From the NCBI RefSeq assembly GCF_009766095.1, contig NZ_LMUD01000002.1, positions 1 through 40,012 on the forward strand: a DNA stretch of 40,012 nucleotides. Reading direction: 5' to 3'. The notes below the pieces were generated by a model. The model saw only the letters and a program-made list of their open reading frames with translations. It was not told the DNA's origin and did not search any database. Shown here one piece after another: positions 16,059-25,110 of this stretch; within the stretch, counting starts at the first letter, position 1; the number at the start of each line of letters is the position of its first letter. This stretch comes from Granulicella sp. S190 (GTDB lineage Bacteria; Acidobacteriota; Terriglobia; Terriglobales; Acidobacteriaceae). A program made the position numbers and the translations under genes.

Positions 16059-18521
16059 TCAGCTTGCCGACTGAAGAACGAGAGTGACTGTTGCGGAGTG
16101 CAGCAGCAGACTTCCAGTTGGGGAGGTGGCAGTTCCTGTGACTGTGATTGTATAGCTCTTTGAGGGAGAGTTGAGGAGCGGATCTGTTTTGATGCGGTCT
16201 CCACAACCGCTGGTGAGTACTAACATGACGCTCGCGATAATGAAAGTGAGGAGCTTAACGCCAATATTATTCTTACGCCGGCGACAAACTAGTCTCGTAA
16301 AGGGGTAGACAAAGAAAACTGCGGCAAGCCAAGGGTCAAAGAAACGGTCGGCTGGGAGGAAGTTGACTGCTGTAGTCTTCGGCGTTGCGATAGTCATCGT
16401 GAAGGTATATGGCGTGGTGCCAGGAGGAAGAATGGCTGGATTGAACGACACAGTCGCTAAATTAGGAAGACCGACGGCCGCCAACGTTATAGGACTAGAT
16501 AGATTATTCTGCGCTTGAACCGAGAAGGTAAAACTGGCGCTGCTACCGGAAACGATGGTCTGCATGGTAGTTCCGGTCGCTGAGAGAACGAAATCGGGAC
16601 TTGCAGCAAATGGGCCAGTTCCGATTGTCACCGTCTGAGAGGCTGAGAGACTGGGCTTAAAATTAGTGTTTCCGTCATATACAGCCGTAAAGGTATGAGG
16701 GCCTTGGGCAAGGACAGAAGTGACGAAGACTGCGTCTCCGGATGAGGAGAGTGGGGTGGTGAAGAGTGGACTATTACCGTCAAGCAATGTGACAGCCCCG
16801 GTTGGAGTACCAATAGTGGAACTGGCAACATGCGCTGTAAGCGTGCCTGTCGAACCTGTAGTTCCATTAGTTACAAAATCACTTAATGTAGTTACGGAGA
16901 AGGCCGGAGTAATGGTCAATTCGTTAGGGATTGGAGCGACAGTGTAGTTTCCCGCCGCTTGGCCATTGAGTATCGCCGCTATTGAATAATTGCCTGCGGG
17001 TGAGCCCGCAGTGGCTGTAGTAGTGAAAGTGACAGAGAGCATTGAGGCGTCTTGAAGAAGGACGCCGGTTACCGTTCCGCTTATGACTGGAATAGGCTGA
17101 CCGTAGGTGCTAGAAATCGATGGGATGGTCGCGGTCAGTTCTTGTTGGCTAATAGTCAGAACCAGCATTGGGCTTAAGGTGGAGAGATGGTTCTGATCTC
17201 CAGAATAAACTGCGGTGATGTTGTGAACACCAGCAGGTATGGTCGTAATGGAGAAAGTGGCGATGTTGGAGACTAGTGGAGCGGATCCCAAGACTGTAGC
17301 CTTAGAACTAGTGTTGTCGAAAAACGTGATGGTGCCCGTGGCGGTACTTGTTGCGAGAGAAGCTACGAGCTTCCCGGTACCATAGACAATGACACTAGGA
17401 GCGGTAAGAACAAGGGCGTCGGATACGGGAACGCCCATGCCGGCGATCGTCGTGATGATATTACCCGAGGCCGCTTGAGGCACAACTTGGCGAATGCGTT
17501 GATTATCGGTGTCAGAGAAGGTGAAAACACTGGTTGGAGAAAGTGCCGTTGCGGTTGGGCTATCAAGCGAGGCGGTAAGAGGGGAAGCATTATCGCCGGC
17601 AAACGCTTGAATGCCGTCACCGACAATCGTCGTGATAACACCCGTAACGGCATCGATGCGCCGGATGCGTTGGTTAGCTGTGTCAGCGAAGTAGAGGTTA
17701 CCGGTAGCATCTATGTTAAGACCGTGTGGAAGCGCAAGAGTTGCGGCAGTTGCGGAGGTTGTATCACCGGAGAATCCAAGGGAACCAGTCCCTGAAATAG
17801 TTGTAATAATGCCTGTGCTCTCGGTGATCTTGCGGATGCGATGGTTGTGGGTGTCAGCAAGGTAAAGGTTCCCGTTGTTGTCGAGTGCAATTCCGTTAGG
17901 TGAATCGATGGTCGCGGATATTGCGAAACCGTCATCTCCTGAAAAGCCCTGGATACCAGTACCAGCAATGGTGGTAATAATTCCCGTGACGGCATCGATG
18001 CGTCGAATGCGCTGATTGCCACTGTCTGCAAGATAGAGGTTGCCAGAAGAGTCAATCGCGAGAGCTGTGGGCAGAACGAGTTGAGCGGAGACCGCAGAAG
18101 CTCCATCACCAGAGAAACCTGACCCGCTGCCTGCGATAGTCGTGATAATCCCGGTAGCAAAATCGAGCTTCCGAATGCGGTGGTTGTGAGTATCAGAGAT
18201 ATAAAGGTTGTTCGCCCCGTCGAGGGCGAGACCTTGCGGGGAGTCTAGAGTGGCGATTGTGGCAGAGCCGCCATCCCCAGATAACCCTTGTACACCGGTG
18301 CCAGCAATTGTAGTGACGTTGCCAGCAGCATCAACTTTGCGGATGACGTGATTCCCTGTCTCAGCAAAATATAAGTTGCCCACACTATCAAATACGATCG
18401 CGGAAGGCAGGATAATTGGGATCGTCAATGCCGAAACAGCAGAGGTTTGGGCTAGTGAGATAGAGAGATGCAAGAAAGAAAGAAATAGTGAGAATACGAT
18501 CCTGAACGGAACGTACTTCAT
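16059..18521 (-). CDS. Secreted NHL-repeat beta-propeller protein with Ig-like repeats
   Basis: The protein starts with a signal peptide (MKYVPFRIVFSLFLSFLHLS, about 1-24) if ATG 18521 is used; an upstream ATG at 18554 would add 11 residues. Six NHL-type units of about 57 residues follow (about 30-360), recognisable by repeated phrases such as GNLYLADSGNQRIRRID, ITTIAGTGIQGFSGD and GNHVIRK, which would close a six-bladed propeller. After that come at least three bacterial Ig-like domains (TITFFDNTSSKATVLGSAP; TGAVTLLDGNSPLF). Near the C-terminus two hydrophobic stretches surround LTSGCGD before a last beta segment. Export and surface or extracellular binding are expected. The ligand is unknown. 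Confidence 0.87.
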   Translation of the reverse strand: MKYVPFRIVFSLFLSFLHLSISLAQTSAVSALTIPIILPSAIVFDSVGNLYFAETGNHVIRKVDAAGNVTTIAGTGVQGLSGDGGSATIATLDSPQGLALDGANNLYISDTHNHRIRKLDFATGIITTIAGSGSGFSGDGASAVSAQLVLPTALAIDSSGNLYLADSGNQRIRRIDAVTGIITTIAGTGIQGFSGDDGFAISATIDSPNGIALDNNGNLYLADTHNHRIRKITESTGIITTISGTGSLGFSGDTTSATAATLALPHGLNIDATGNLYFADTANQRIRRIDAVTGVITTIVGDGIQAFAGDNASPLTASLDSPTATALSPTSVFTFSDTDNQRIRQVVPQAASGNIITTIAGMGVPVSDALVLTAPSVIVYGTGKLVASLATSTATGTITFFDNTSSKATVLGSAPLVSNIATFSITTIPAGVHNITAVYSGDQNHLSTLSPMLVLTISQQELTATIPSISSTYGQPIPVISGTVTGVLLQDASMLSVTFTTTATAGSPAGNYSIAAILNGQAAGNYTVAPIPNELTITPAFSVTTLSDFVTNGTTGSTGTLTAHVASSTIGTPTGAVTLLDGNSPLFTTPLSSSGDAVFVTSVLAQGPHTFTAVYDGNTNFKPSLSASQTVTIGTGPFAASPDFVLSATGTTMQTIVSGSSASFTFSVQAQNNLSSPITLAAVGLPNLATVSFNPAILPPGTTPYTFTMTIATPKTTAVNFLPADRFFDPWLAAVFFVYPFTRLVCRRRKNNIGVKLLTFIIASVMLVLTSGCGDRIKTDPLLNSPSKSYTITVTGTATSPTGSLLLHSATVTLVLQSAS

Positions 18522-18610
18522 ATAGAGAGGGTGGATGCTGCTCTGCTTACCCATCAGGAATCATCAACTACTTTGTCGAAAGATTTGTGAACGCTATCAA
18601 GACTGATTGC

Positions 18611-18642
18611 GAAGGCCCCGGAAGAGAACTTCCGGGGCCTTC
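18611..18642. terminator. Bidirectional hairpin, perfect 14-bp stem
   Basis: A perfect inverted repeat with 14-bp arms (GAAGGCCCCGGAAG and its complement) and a 4-base loop AGAA lies between two minus-strand genes. No strong T-run follows on either strand. It begins 21 bases past the stop of the downstream-reading lipoprotein gene, consistent with transcription termination or 3'-end protection of that transcript. Confidence 0.8.
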
Positions 18643-18662
18643 ACAAGTTTAGCTTGCGCTAT

Positions 18663-20768
18663 TTAGGGGATGGACTGGAAGCGTCCCTTTAGAATTCCGA
18701 GCGAGTAAGGCTGGAAGATAGGAACGCCGGCACCGACAACTTCTGTGATGAAGTTTGCACCATCGCCTGCGATCCAAACGTTTCCAGCCTGATCTACCAC
18801 TAAGGTACGACTCGAGTTTAGAAAAGAAGCATCTTTCTGGAATCCAGTAGAAGGAGAAAGACCGGTTGCAGCGCCTTGGCTCCCGAGTTCGCTAATGCTA
18901 CCGGTGCCAGTGCCATTTGTGTGGTTAGGAATCCATACATTCAGACGACCATCAACGGAGATTGAAGTCGGAGTAGCAATGCCGATATCTCCGGGAGTGG
19001 TGTAGGGGAAGCCAGCTATGGGGTTATAGGATCCAGCAACAAGGTTGAATCCAGAAATTGCGCCGCTATCGTTCGCCGAGACGAACAGTTGGTTTGCAGG
19101 CCCAATTGAGACCCCATAAGAGTTGCCGTTCGTTGAGACCTGAGTAGTTAAGAAGCCATTCAAGTTTCCGGTACCTGTGCCAGGCGAGACCTCCGAGACA
19201 AAGGTAGATCCAGAGGTAACAAAAATATTGCTTTGTGTCGTAGTGCCTTGGTTATCGGGCATAAGTCGGACGGGTTCTGCGCCAACTGCATTTGAGATTT
19301 GGACAGGTGCGACTGGACTAGTTGCGGAAGCTGCACCAGTGATCTTATAAAGTGAGCCCACTGTGGAGGCCACGGCCGTGAAGTAGACATTTCCTAAGCC
19401 ATCTGCCGTGACACCGATGGGTGAAACAGTAGTTGGGAACCCGAGGAGAGCCTGAGTGCTGGGGTTGTAACGATAAAGATTGGTACCTGATCCCGTCCAG
19501 ATGTTACCGGCCGAATCGACAGTAGCACCACCTTGAGAGCCCCCACTTCCTACCAACACACAGGTGGTGGGAACACCGCCGCTTGAGATTTCAGAGAGGT
19601 TACCCGTAGTGGCTTGCGAGTTAGCGATCCACACGTTGTCTGCGCTGTCGATGTTAATGTCTACCGGTCCGCTGATAAAACCGCCGCTGCCACCGGTAGC
19701 GCTCCCACAGGTGCTGCTGCTGGTGTAGCTCACTGCGACAGTCCAATCGGTCGGTTGAGTGGCGAGTGCTGGCTGATAGGGTCCGCTGACTCCACCTGCG
19801 AGACCAAAAAGAGTGGCTTGGTTATCTGCGCTATTGAGTGGGTTGTTAAGCATGTAGTAGATAGCCTGCAGTGTATCTATAGGTGCAGGAAGCGACCCAT
19901 GAATAAAGTTGTTTGTGAAGGAAGAATTGGGTGGCTGAGCAGCGCTAAAGAGCGACGTGCAGCTTGTTGACGACGCGTTGGCTGTATTGATACAGGCCGA
20001 CAGAATGTTCGCCAGTAGATTGATTTTGCCTGGTTCTGGCGTAGCGGTGACCGATACGCTTGGGTTGATGTTTCCCGATCCGGCGTTCAGTGTAGTGGAC
20101 GTCACTGCAGTTCCCGCCGATAAATCCGCGAGAAGAGAAATGGTACTGGGTAACTTAGCAACGATATTAAACTGTTGGCCTGTACCGTCTGCGATCAAGT
20201 TATCGATAATTCCATTTGCATTTTTAACTGGGTCAAAGAACTCCTGGACCGCAGCCATAGTGGCGACCGTTGTTACTTCTGTCATATCCACGAAGTTCGC
20301 GGCTGTCAGTTGACTGCAGATACCGTAGACCGCGATAAAGGCCGCCGCGGAATTGGACTGACTAGCATCACCATTGTTCTGGGTATTCCCACCGTTCGCA
20401 ATGACATAGACAAGCGCATCGTTGACGGGACAGGAGAAGGTATTGGTAGTGCCGTTATCAGCGAGATTACCGTTGACAGTGTCTTTAGTGAAGCTAAAAG
20501 ATCCTGCTGCATCAGTCGTTGTAATCGCCGCAAGAGAAGCAGGTGTAGGCTTTTGGCCTGCGTAGTACAAACTAACCACCGCGCCGACAACCGGCTGATT
20601 TCCTCCATGAATTTTTCCGCTGAGCGCAGCAGCTGGGCTTACAGTGTTTGCGTTCGTGGCCGTCGTCGCCATATTCGCGCAACCAGCCGTAAATACTGCG
20701 CTGGATGCCATCAACGCGAGCAGATTTCGCTTTGAGCCCGTAAGCCGGGCGAAAGTATTGCCAATCAT
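18663..20768 (-). CDS. Large lipoprotein with N-terminal beta domain and propeller-like repeats
   Basis: From ATG 20768, preceded by GGAGGG, the 701-residue protein has a signal peptide ending in a lipobox-like AVFTAGC (Cys about residue 25), so it is probably a membrane-anchored lipoprotein. Residues about 40-90 (ALSGKIHGGNQPVVGAVVSL) resemble a carboxypeptidase-regulatory-like beta domain. A low-complexity Ser/Thr/Asn-rich region follows. The C-terminal half has SMP-30/Vgb-like repeats such as GPVDINIDSADNVWIANSQ, AGNIWTGSG and LNVWIPNHTNG. I see no catalytic residues. It is paired with the NHL protein in orientation, separated by a hairpin. Confidence 0.8.
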   Translation of the reverse strand: MIGNTFARLTGSKRNLLALMASSAVFTAGCANMATTATNANTVSPAAALSGKIHGGNQPVVGAVVSLYYAGQKPTPASLAAITTTDAAGSFSFTKDTVNGNLADNGTTNTFSCPVNDALVYVIANGGNTQNNGDASQSNSAAAFIAVYGICSQLTAANFVDMTEVTTVATMAAVQEFFDPVKNANGIIDNLIADGTGQQFNIVAKLPSTISLLADLSAGTAVTSTTLNAGSGNINPSVSVTATPEPGKINLLANILSACINTANASSTSCTSLFSAAQPPNSSFTNNFIHGSLPAPIDTLQAIYYMLNNPLNSADNQATLFGLAGGVSGPYQPALATQPTDWTVAVSYTSSSTCGSATGGSGGFISGPVDINIDSADNVWIANSQATTGNLSEISSGGVPTTCVLVGSGGSQGGATVDSAGNIWTGSGTNLYRYNPSTQALLGFPTTVSPIGVTADGLGNVYFTAVASTVGSLYKITGAASATSPVAPVQISNAVGAEPVRLMPDNQGTTTQSNIFVTSGSTFVSEVSPGTGTGNLNGFLTTQVSTNGNSYGVSIGPANQLFVSANDSGAISGFNLVAGSYNPIAGFPYTTPGDIGIATPTSISVDGRLNVWIPNHTNGTGTGSISELGSQGAATGLSPSTGFQKDASFLNSSRTLVVDQAGNVWIAGDGANFITEVVGAGVPIFQPYSLGILKGRFQSIP

Positions 20769-21268
20769 GGGTGTTCCCTCCGAAAGATGGTGGTGATGGG
20801 TTTGATCATCAATATAGGTGCTGTAGCAACAAGTTTTACTGACCACATGGGCAGCGTTATTCATGAATCTTAAGGGCTTCGGGAAAGGTACCGGATTGCC
20901 TAGTCAACGTGAAAGTTATTTAGAACATCTAGAGCTTCCCTTGATAACAGTCTTCTTGAGTAAGGGAGTGTCCCTCAAAGGGAGGACAGTTATATATCAA
21001 CTGCGCACTCTTCAACATCTCAAGATGGAGCATAACCGAGGTTAGCCACTCTGCTGCGTAATTACTCGTGATACTTTTGGGTTATTTTGAATGACTCAGG
21101 CGAGGAAGACATGTCCTGCTGTAACGCTAGAACATGCAAATGTTTGCATCAAATCTGCTTTTTTACATTAAGTAAAACACCGCGATTTTTCGGACAACTT
21201 TCAGGAAACAAAGCTAATCTATCCGAGTAAGCTGGTTTTCCCTAACCGATTCGTTTCCGGAGAAGATT
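20769..21268. other. Divergent intergenic region with palindromes
   Basis: This 500-base gap separates the minus-strand lipoprotein from the plus-strand glycine-zipper lipoprotein and should hold both promoters. A 7-2-7 inverted repeat, ATGCAAATGTTTGCAT, lies at 21134-21149, and a shorter TCCCTcaaAGGGA at about 20971-20983. The open frame at 20863-21045 has no recognisable features and I do not call it. No RNA gene is recognised. Confidence 0.4.
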
Positions 21269-22060
21269 ATGCGCTTGAATTCAATTTACTTCGCAGCAAG
21301 TCTGGCTCTTTCATCGGCCCTATTTATTGGTGGGTGCAAGAGTTCTACGCCAACTCCCACTCCTCCAGCTCAAAGTTCTAACCCCGATGGCACCCCAGCA
21401 ACCCCATCTTCGTCGAGTGCTATGACTGCTGCACCTACCCCAGCGTCTCCTTCCAACTCGATTCCAGCGGTACCCCCTCCACCTGCTCCCGCTGCGGAGC
21501 CTGCCGTAGCAGTTGCTCCACCACCACCCCCTCCCCCAACGAGATTGACCGTTCCGGCAGGTGCCGCCGTTACGGTGACGGTTACGGAACAGCTTAGTGC
21601 TAGTCACAATAATGTAGGGGATGGATTCAGTGGCGTATTGGCTGCTCCGGTAAAGACTTCCAGCGGCGCAATTGTTTTCCCGCGTGGAGCGCACGTGGTC
21701 GGCACTGTAGTCGCTGCTAAGGGTCGTGGTCGCTTTAAAGGATCGGGTGCCCTCGGTATTGCTGTGACGGAGATTTCAGGCACTTCCGTAAGCGTTAGTC
21801 CCTATGAAAAAGAACAGTCTGGGAAAGGCAAGCGGTCTGCCGGCTTTATTGGTGGCGGCGCCGGAGGAGGCGCATTGATCGGAGGTATCGCTGGCGGTGG
21901 GAAAGGTGCTTTACTGGGAGGATTATTAGGAGCTGGCGCCGGAACTGCTGGAGCGGCATTCACTGGCAATAAGGATGTCGTCATCCCCTCTGAGTCCACA
22001 GTAACCTTTCACCTGGCGTCGCCTGTAACGGTTACGGCTCGATCGAGAGACAGGGACTAA
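21269..22060 (+). CDS. Lipoprotein with proline-rich linker and glycine-zipper tail
   Basis: This 263-residue protein has a clear lipoprotein signal: MRLNSIYFAASLALSSALF followed by IGGCKSS (Cys about 23). A long Pro/Ala/Ser linker follows (about 27-92, with a run of seven prolines), then a beta domain with VPAGAAVTVTVTEQLSASH and FPRGAHVVGTVVAAKGRGRF. A glycine-zipper region (about 193-232, GGGAGGGALIGGIAGGGKGA) precedes a last beta strand. Glycine zippers suggest membrane or oligomer packing in the envelope. A Rho-independent terminator follows at 22091. Function unknown. Confidence 0.85.
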   Translation: MRLNSIYFAASLALSSALFIGGCKSSTPTPTPPAQSSNPDGTPATPSSSSAMTAAPTPASPSNSIPAVPPPPAPAAEPAVAVAPPPPPPPTRLTVPAGAAVTVTVTEQLSASHNNVGDGFSGVLAAPVKTSSGAIVFPRGAHVVGTVVAAKGRGRFKGSGALGIAVTEISGTSVSVSPYEKEQSGKGKRSAGFIGGGAGGGALIGGIAGGGKGALLGGLLGAGAGTAGAAFTGNKDVVIPSESTVTFHLASPVTVTARSRDRD

Positions 22061-22090
22061 TCTACTCTATGAACTGGACGTTTTGTGCTA

Positions 22091-22122
22091 CGCCTGCTCC
22101 TTGATAGGAGCAGGCGTTTTTC
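22091..22122 (+). terminator. Rho-independent terminator
   Basis: A 10-bp stem CGCCTGCTCC / GGAGCAGGCG with a 6-base loop TTGATA is followed directly by TTTTTCT, ending transcription of the preceding lipoprotein gene. Confidence 0.9.
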
Positions 22123-22168
22123 TGTGCGTACAGATCAAGTACTTCGTTAATAACGGTAGACTTGAACT

Positions 22169-22780
22169 ATGCGGCTCAATCCTGTTTTTTTGTTATCTGC
22201 TACCGATGTTGCGCATTTTCCCTCTGAAGCAAAGACCTATGGCACGCCAGAAGTTGCCTTTCTGGGCCGCTCCAACGTGGGGAAATCTTCTCTTATAAAC
22301 GCGTTGTTGGGATCGAAGCAAGCACACACTTCGTCGACCCCCGGAAGGACCAGGGCAATCAATTTTTTCGCTTTGCATGAGGGGTCTGGGGACAAGATGA
22401 AGGTGAAGCCGACGTTGATTTTTGCTGATTTGCCTGGTTATGGGTATGCCAAGATTTCAAAATCAATATCTGCGGAATGGCCCTCGTTCATTGAGCCTTA
22501 TCTTGCCGAGCGGGAGGCCTTGGCGCTTTGCATATGCCTGGTAGATACGAACATCCCTCCGCAAGCCAGTGACACCCAACTGATCACCTATTTTAAACAA
22601 ACTCAGCGGCCCTATTTAGTGGTGGGCACCAAAGCGGATCGGCTTTCCAATAACGAACTGGCAAAATCTATCGCTGCGTTGAAAAAAACTCATGAAGTGG
22701 CAGAAGTTCTTCCTGTCTCCGCGAAGACGGATGCGGGAACCAAACTGCTTTGGGCAAAGATGATGGAAGTTGCTGAATAG
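22169..22780 (+). CDS. engB: Ribosome-biogenesis GTPase EngB (YihA/YsxC)
   Basis: This 203-residue TRAFAC GTPase has G1 FLGRSNVGKSS (about 32-42), a G2 threonine in STPGRTRAINFF, G3 DLPGYGYAK (about 81-89), G4 GTKADR and G5 VSAKTDAG. The short length and DLPGYGYAK are characteristic of EngB, which assists late assembly of the large ribosomal subunit. The start ATG at 22169 places the N-terminus at the standard distance from G1. A 16-bp hairpin follows the gene. It stands alone in its direction. Confidence 0.95.
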   Translation: MRLNPVFLLSATDVAHFPSEAKTYGTPEVAFLGRSNVGKSSLINALLGSKQAHTSSTPGRTRAINFFALHEGSGDKMKVKPTLIFADLPGYGYAKISKSISAEWPSFIEPYLAEREALALCICLVDTNIPPQASDTQLITYFKQTQRPYLVVGTKADRLSNNELAKSIAALKKTHEVAEVLPVSAKTDAGTKLLWAKMMEVAE

Positions 22781-22890
22781 AATCGCGAGCTCCGACATTG
22801 CATAACGTTACTCATTTATCTTGCTCAGCTCAGTAGTAACTATCGAATGCCTACTGATAGACCGGAATCAGACTCATCGATTCAGGTTTG

Positions 22891-22928
22891 CTAAAAGCAG
22901 CTGCGATAAAGATCGCAGCTGCTTTTAG
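22891..22928. terminator. Bidirectional terminator, 16-bp perfect stem
   Basis: The inverted repeat CTAAAAGCAGCTGCGA / TCGCAGCTGCTTTTAG with a 6-base loop lies between the convergent engB and ino1 genes. Each strand ends its stem in a short T-run, so it can stop transcripts from both sides. Confidence 0.85.
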
Positions 22929-22941
22929 CTTAGGGTGATAT

Positions 22942-24282
22942 CTAGTCACCGTAGTAGTCGAGACCTAGGTGGGTAATAAGGTCTTCGCCCATAATGTGGC
23001 GAAGGGTGTTTTTCAGCTTCATGGATTGAATGAAGAGGTCGTGCTCAGGGTAGACGCCGGGAGCGCTATCTGGAGCCTTGAAGTAGAAGCTGAGCCACTC
23101 TTGGATGCCGAGACCGCGGAGGGATGAAGTGCGTGCTGCCAGATCCATGAAGAGTATTAGGTCTAAAGCTAAAGGCGCGGCGAGGATAGAGTCGCGACAG
23201 AGGAAGTCGATCTTGAGCTGCATGGGATAGCCGAGCCAACCGAAGATGTCGATGTTGTCCCAGCCCTCTTTGTTGTCGCCGCGGGGAGGATAATAATTAA
23301 TGCGGACCTTATGGTAAAGGTCCTTATAGAGATCCGGGTAGAGTTCGGGCTGAAAGATGACATCAAGGACGCCGAGCTTGGACTCTTCTTTGGTCTTGAA
23401 GGACTCGGGATCATCGAGGACTTCGCCATCACGGTTGCCGAGGATGTTGGTGGAGTACCAACCGGAGACACCGAGCATGCGGGTCTTAAAGGCAGGTGCG
23501 AGTACGGTCTTGATGAAAGTCTGACCGGTCTTGAAGTCCTTACCGCAGATCGGTGCGTTCATCTTGCGAGAGAGCTCATTGAGAGCTGGAATATCGACAG
23601 TTAAATTAGGTGCGCCGTTGGCAAAGGGGATACCTTCTTTAAGTGCGGCCCAAGCGTACATCATCGATGGAGAGATACCAGGGTCGTTGTCGACTAGGCC
23701 CTTCTCGAAGGCTTCGAGAGTCTGGTGTACGGCAGTCTGCTCAAGGAAGATCTCAGTGGAGCCGCACCAGATCATGATCTGGCGGTCGGTTTTCGTTTTG
23801 AACTCAGCAATATCGTTGCGAATCTGGCTAGCGAGATCACACTTGTTCTTCCCTGTTTTAATCTTCTTGCCGGTGAGGCGTTTGACGTAGTGCTGGTCGA
23901 AGACAGCGGGCATGGGCTCGATCGATTCGAGGAAAGGACGGATCTGTTCGAGTTGATCGCGATCGAGAACCTGCGCCGTCTTGGCGGCGTCGTAGAGATT
24001 GCCGCCGAAGATATCCCATCCGGTGAAGACGATATCGTTCAGGTCGGCAATGGGGGCAAAGTCTTTGATAAGGGGGCTGCGACCATCAGTACGTTTGCCT
24101 AGGCGAATGTGGCCCATCTGAGAGATGGAGCCTATGGGCTTGGCGAGGCCGCGACGGACGGCTTCGACACCGGCGATGAGGGTGGTGGCTACGGCTCCCA
24201 TGCCAGGGATCATAACTCCTAGTTTTCCTGTAGCAGGCTTGATGCTGGCCGCAGCTTGCGTGGCGGCTCCGGGTGTGGACAT
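22942..24282 (-). CDS. ino1: myo-Inositol-1-phosphate synthase
   Basis: This 446-residue enzyme converts glucose-6-phosphate to inositol-1-phosphate using NAD. Visible features are the Rossmann glycine motif GVMIPGMGAVATTL near the N-terminus, FTGWDIFGGNLYDAA, MIWCGSTEIFLE, FANGAPNLTVDIPAL, CGKDFKTGQTFIKTVLAPA and LGVSGWYSTNILGNRDG. The last two are core inositol-phosphate synthase motifs. Start ATG 24282 is chosen over TTG 24291 because of the start-codon type and the AAGGG upstream. dedA lies upstream in the same direction with a 122-base gap. The product could feed inositol lipids or soluble inositol compounds; the window does not show which. Confidence 0.94.
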   Translation of the reverse strand: MSTPGAATQAAASIKPATGKLGVMIPGMGAVATTLIAGVEAVRRGLAKPIGSISQMGHIRLGKRTDGRSPLIKDFAPIADLNDIVFTGWDIFGGNLYDAAKTAQVLDRDQLEQIRPFLESIEPMPAVFDQHYVKRLTGKKIKTGKNKCDLASQIRNDIAEFKTKTDRQIMIWCGSTEIFLEQTAVHQTLEAFEKGLVDNDPGISPSMMYAWAALKEGIPFANGAPNLTVDIPALNELSRKMNAPICGKDFKTGQTFIKTVLAPAFKTRMLGVSGWYSTNILGNRDGEVLDDPESFKTKEESKLGVLDVIFQPELYPDLYKDLYHKVRINYYPPRGDNKEGWDNIDIFGWLGYPMQLKIDFLCRDSILAAPLALDLILFMDLAARTSSLRGLGIQEWLSFYFKAPDSAPGVYPEHDLFIQSMKLKNTLRHIMGEDLITHLGLDYYGD

Positions 24283-24413
24283 GCTTTGCAATACCCTTCT
24301 ATGGTGCGATTTTCCGTTAGGCGGAACGTTTAGTATCGCTCACGGCGAAGGAGCCTTGCAAACAAGGATGATCATTGCTCAGGCTTTAGCGGTAACGTTG
24401 TTTGAGGCGAAAA

Positions 24414-25040
24414 CTAAGCTGATTCTGTGCGGATGCGATTCTTCCAGTGTGAGGCAACAAACCAGATGAACCCTATGACGATTACGGTTTCGACTCCGAC
24501 GTGGAAGCGATGGAATGTCTCTTTAAAGCGAGGATTCGTGTTCCATGACGAACCTAACTTCATGCCGATGTACGCGAGGGCATAGCACCAGGGCCAGGAG
24601 CCGAGGAAGGTGTAGATGTGAAAACGAAGCTGGTTCATCTTCGCTACGCCGGCTGGAAAGGCGATGAAGGTGCGGACGATGGGGAGCATCCGTCCGATGA
24701 GCACAGTGATGGAACCGAATTTCGCGAAGAAGTGATCGACGAGGTCGAGGTCGCGGCGGCTGAGGAGGATCATGCTGCCGTAGCGCTCGACCATGGGGCG
24801 CCCCCCTCGCGCGCCGACCCAGTACGCTGGGATAGAGCCGAGGTTGGAGGCTAGAGATGCGACGGTGGCGAGGATGATGAGCTGCAGCTGCGTATGGGCC
24901 AAGGCATAGCCTGCCAGGGGCATGATGACTTCGGAGGGGATGGGGATGCAGGCGGACTGGACCGCCATGAGGAGGACAACACTGGCGTAGCCGCCGCTGG
25001 CGATGGCGCCGATGAGGAGAGCAATGATCTTCTCTGACAT
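24414..25040 (-). CDS. DedA-family membrane protein (SNARE-associated/VTT domain)
   Basis: This 208-residue polytopic protein has the DedA family signature: SACIPIPSEVIMPLAGYALA at the N-terminal re-entrant region and GRMLPIVRTFIAFPAGVAKM in the second half. The family is linked to lipid-carrier recycling and membrane homeostasis; undecaprenyl phosphate or phospholipid flipping is known for relatives. Start ATG 25040. It precedes ino1 on the same strand, so joint transcription is possible. Confidence 0.9.
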   Translation of the reverse strand: MSEKIIALLIGAIASGGYASVVLLMAVQSACIPIPSEVIMPLAGYALAHTQLQLIILATVASLASNLGSIPAYWVGARGGRPMVERYGSMILLSRRDLDLVDHFFAKFGSITVLIGRMLPIVRTFIAFPAGVAKMNQLRFHIYTFLGSWPWCYALAYIGMKLGSSWNTNPRFKETFHRFHVGVETVIVIGFIWFVASHWKNRIRTESA

Positions 25041-25110
25041 GTAGTTGCAGTATACGAGGTGAGGGTTAAGTTCGGATGAGCTAGCATGGAAGAGTCAGGA
25101 GATTTGCACC

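Noticed and set aside
17460..18420. Regular DNA repeats of about 171 bases, considered as a CRISPR or tandem satellite
   Set aside because: They encode the NHL blades of the secreted protein in frame and diverge at the DNA level.
20863..21045. 60-codon plus-strand frame in the divergent lipoprotein promoter region
   Set aside because: No ribosome site or recognisable features; it overlaps the region expected to hold promoters.
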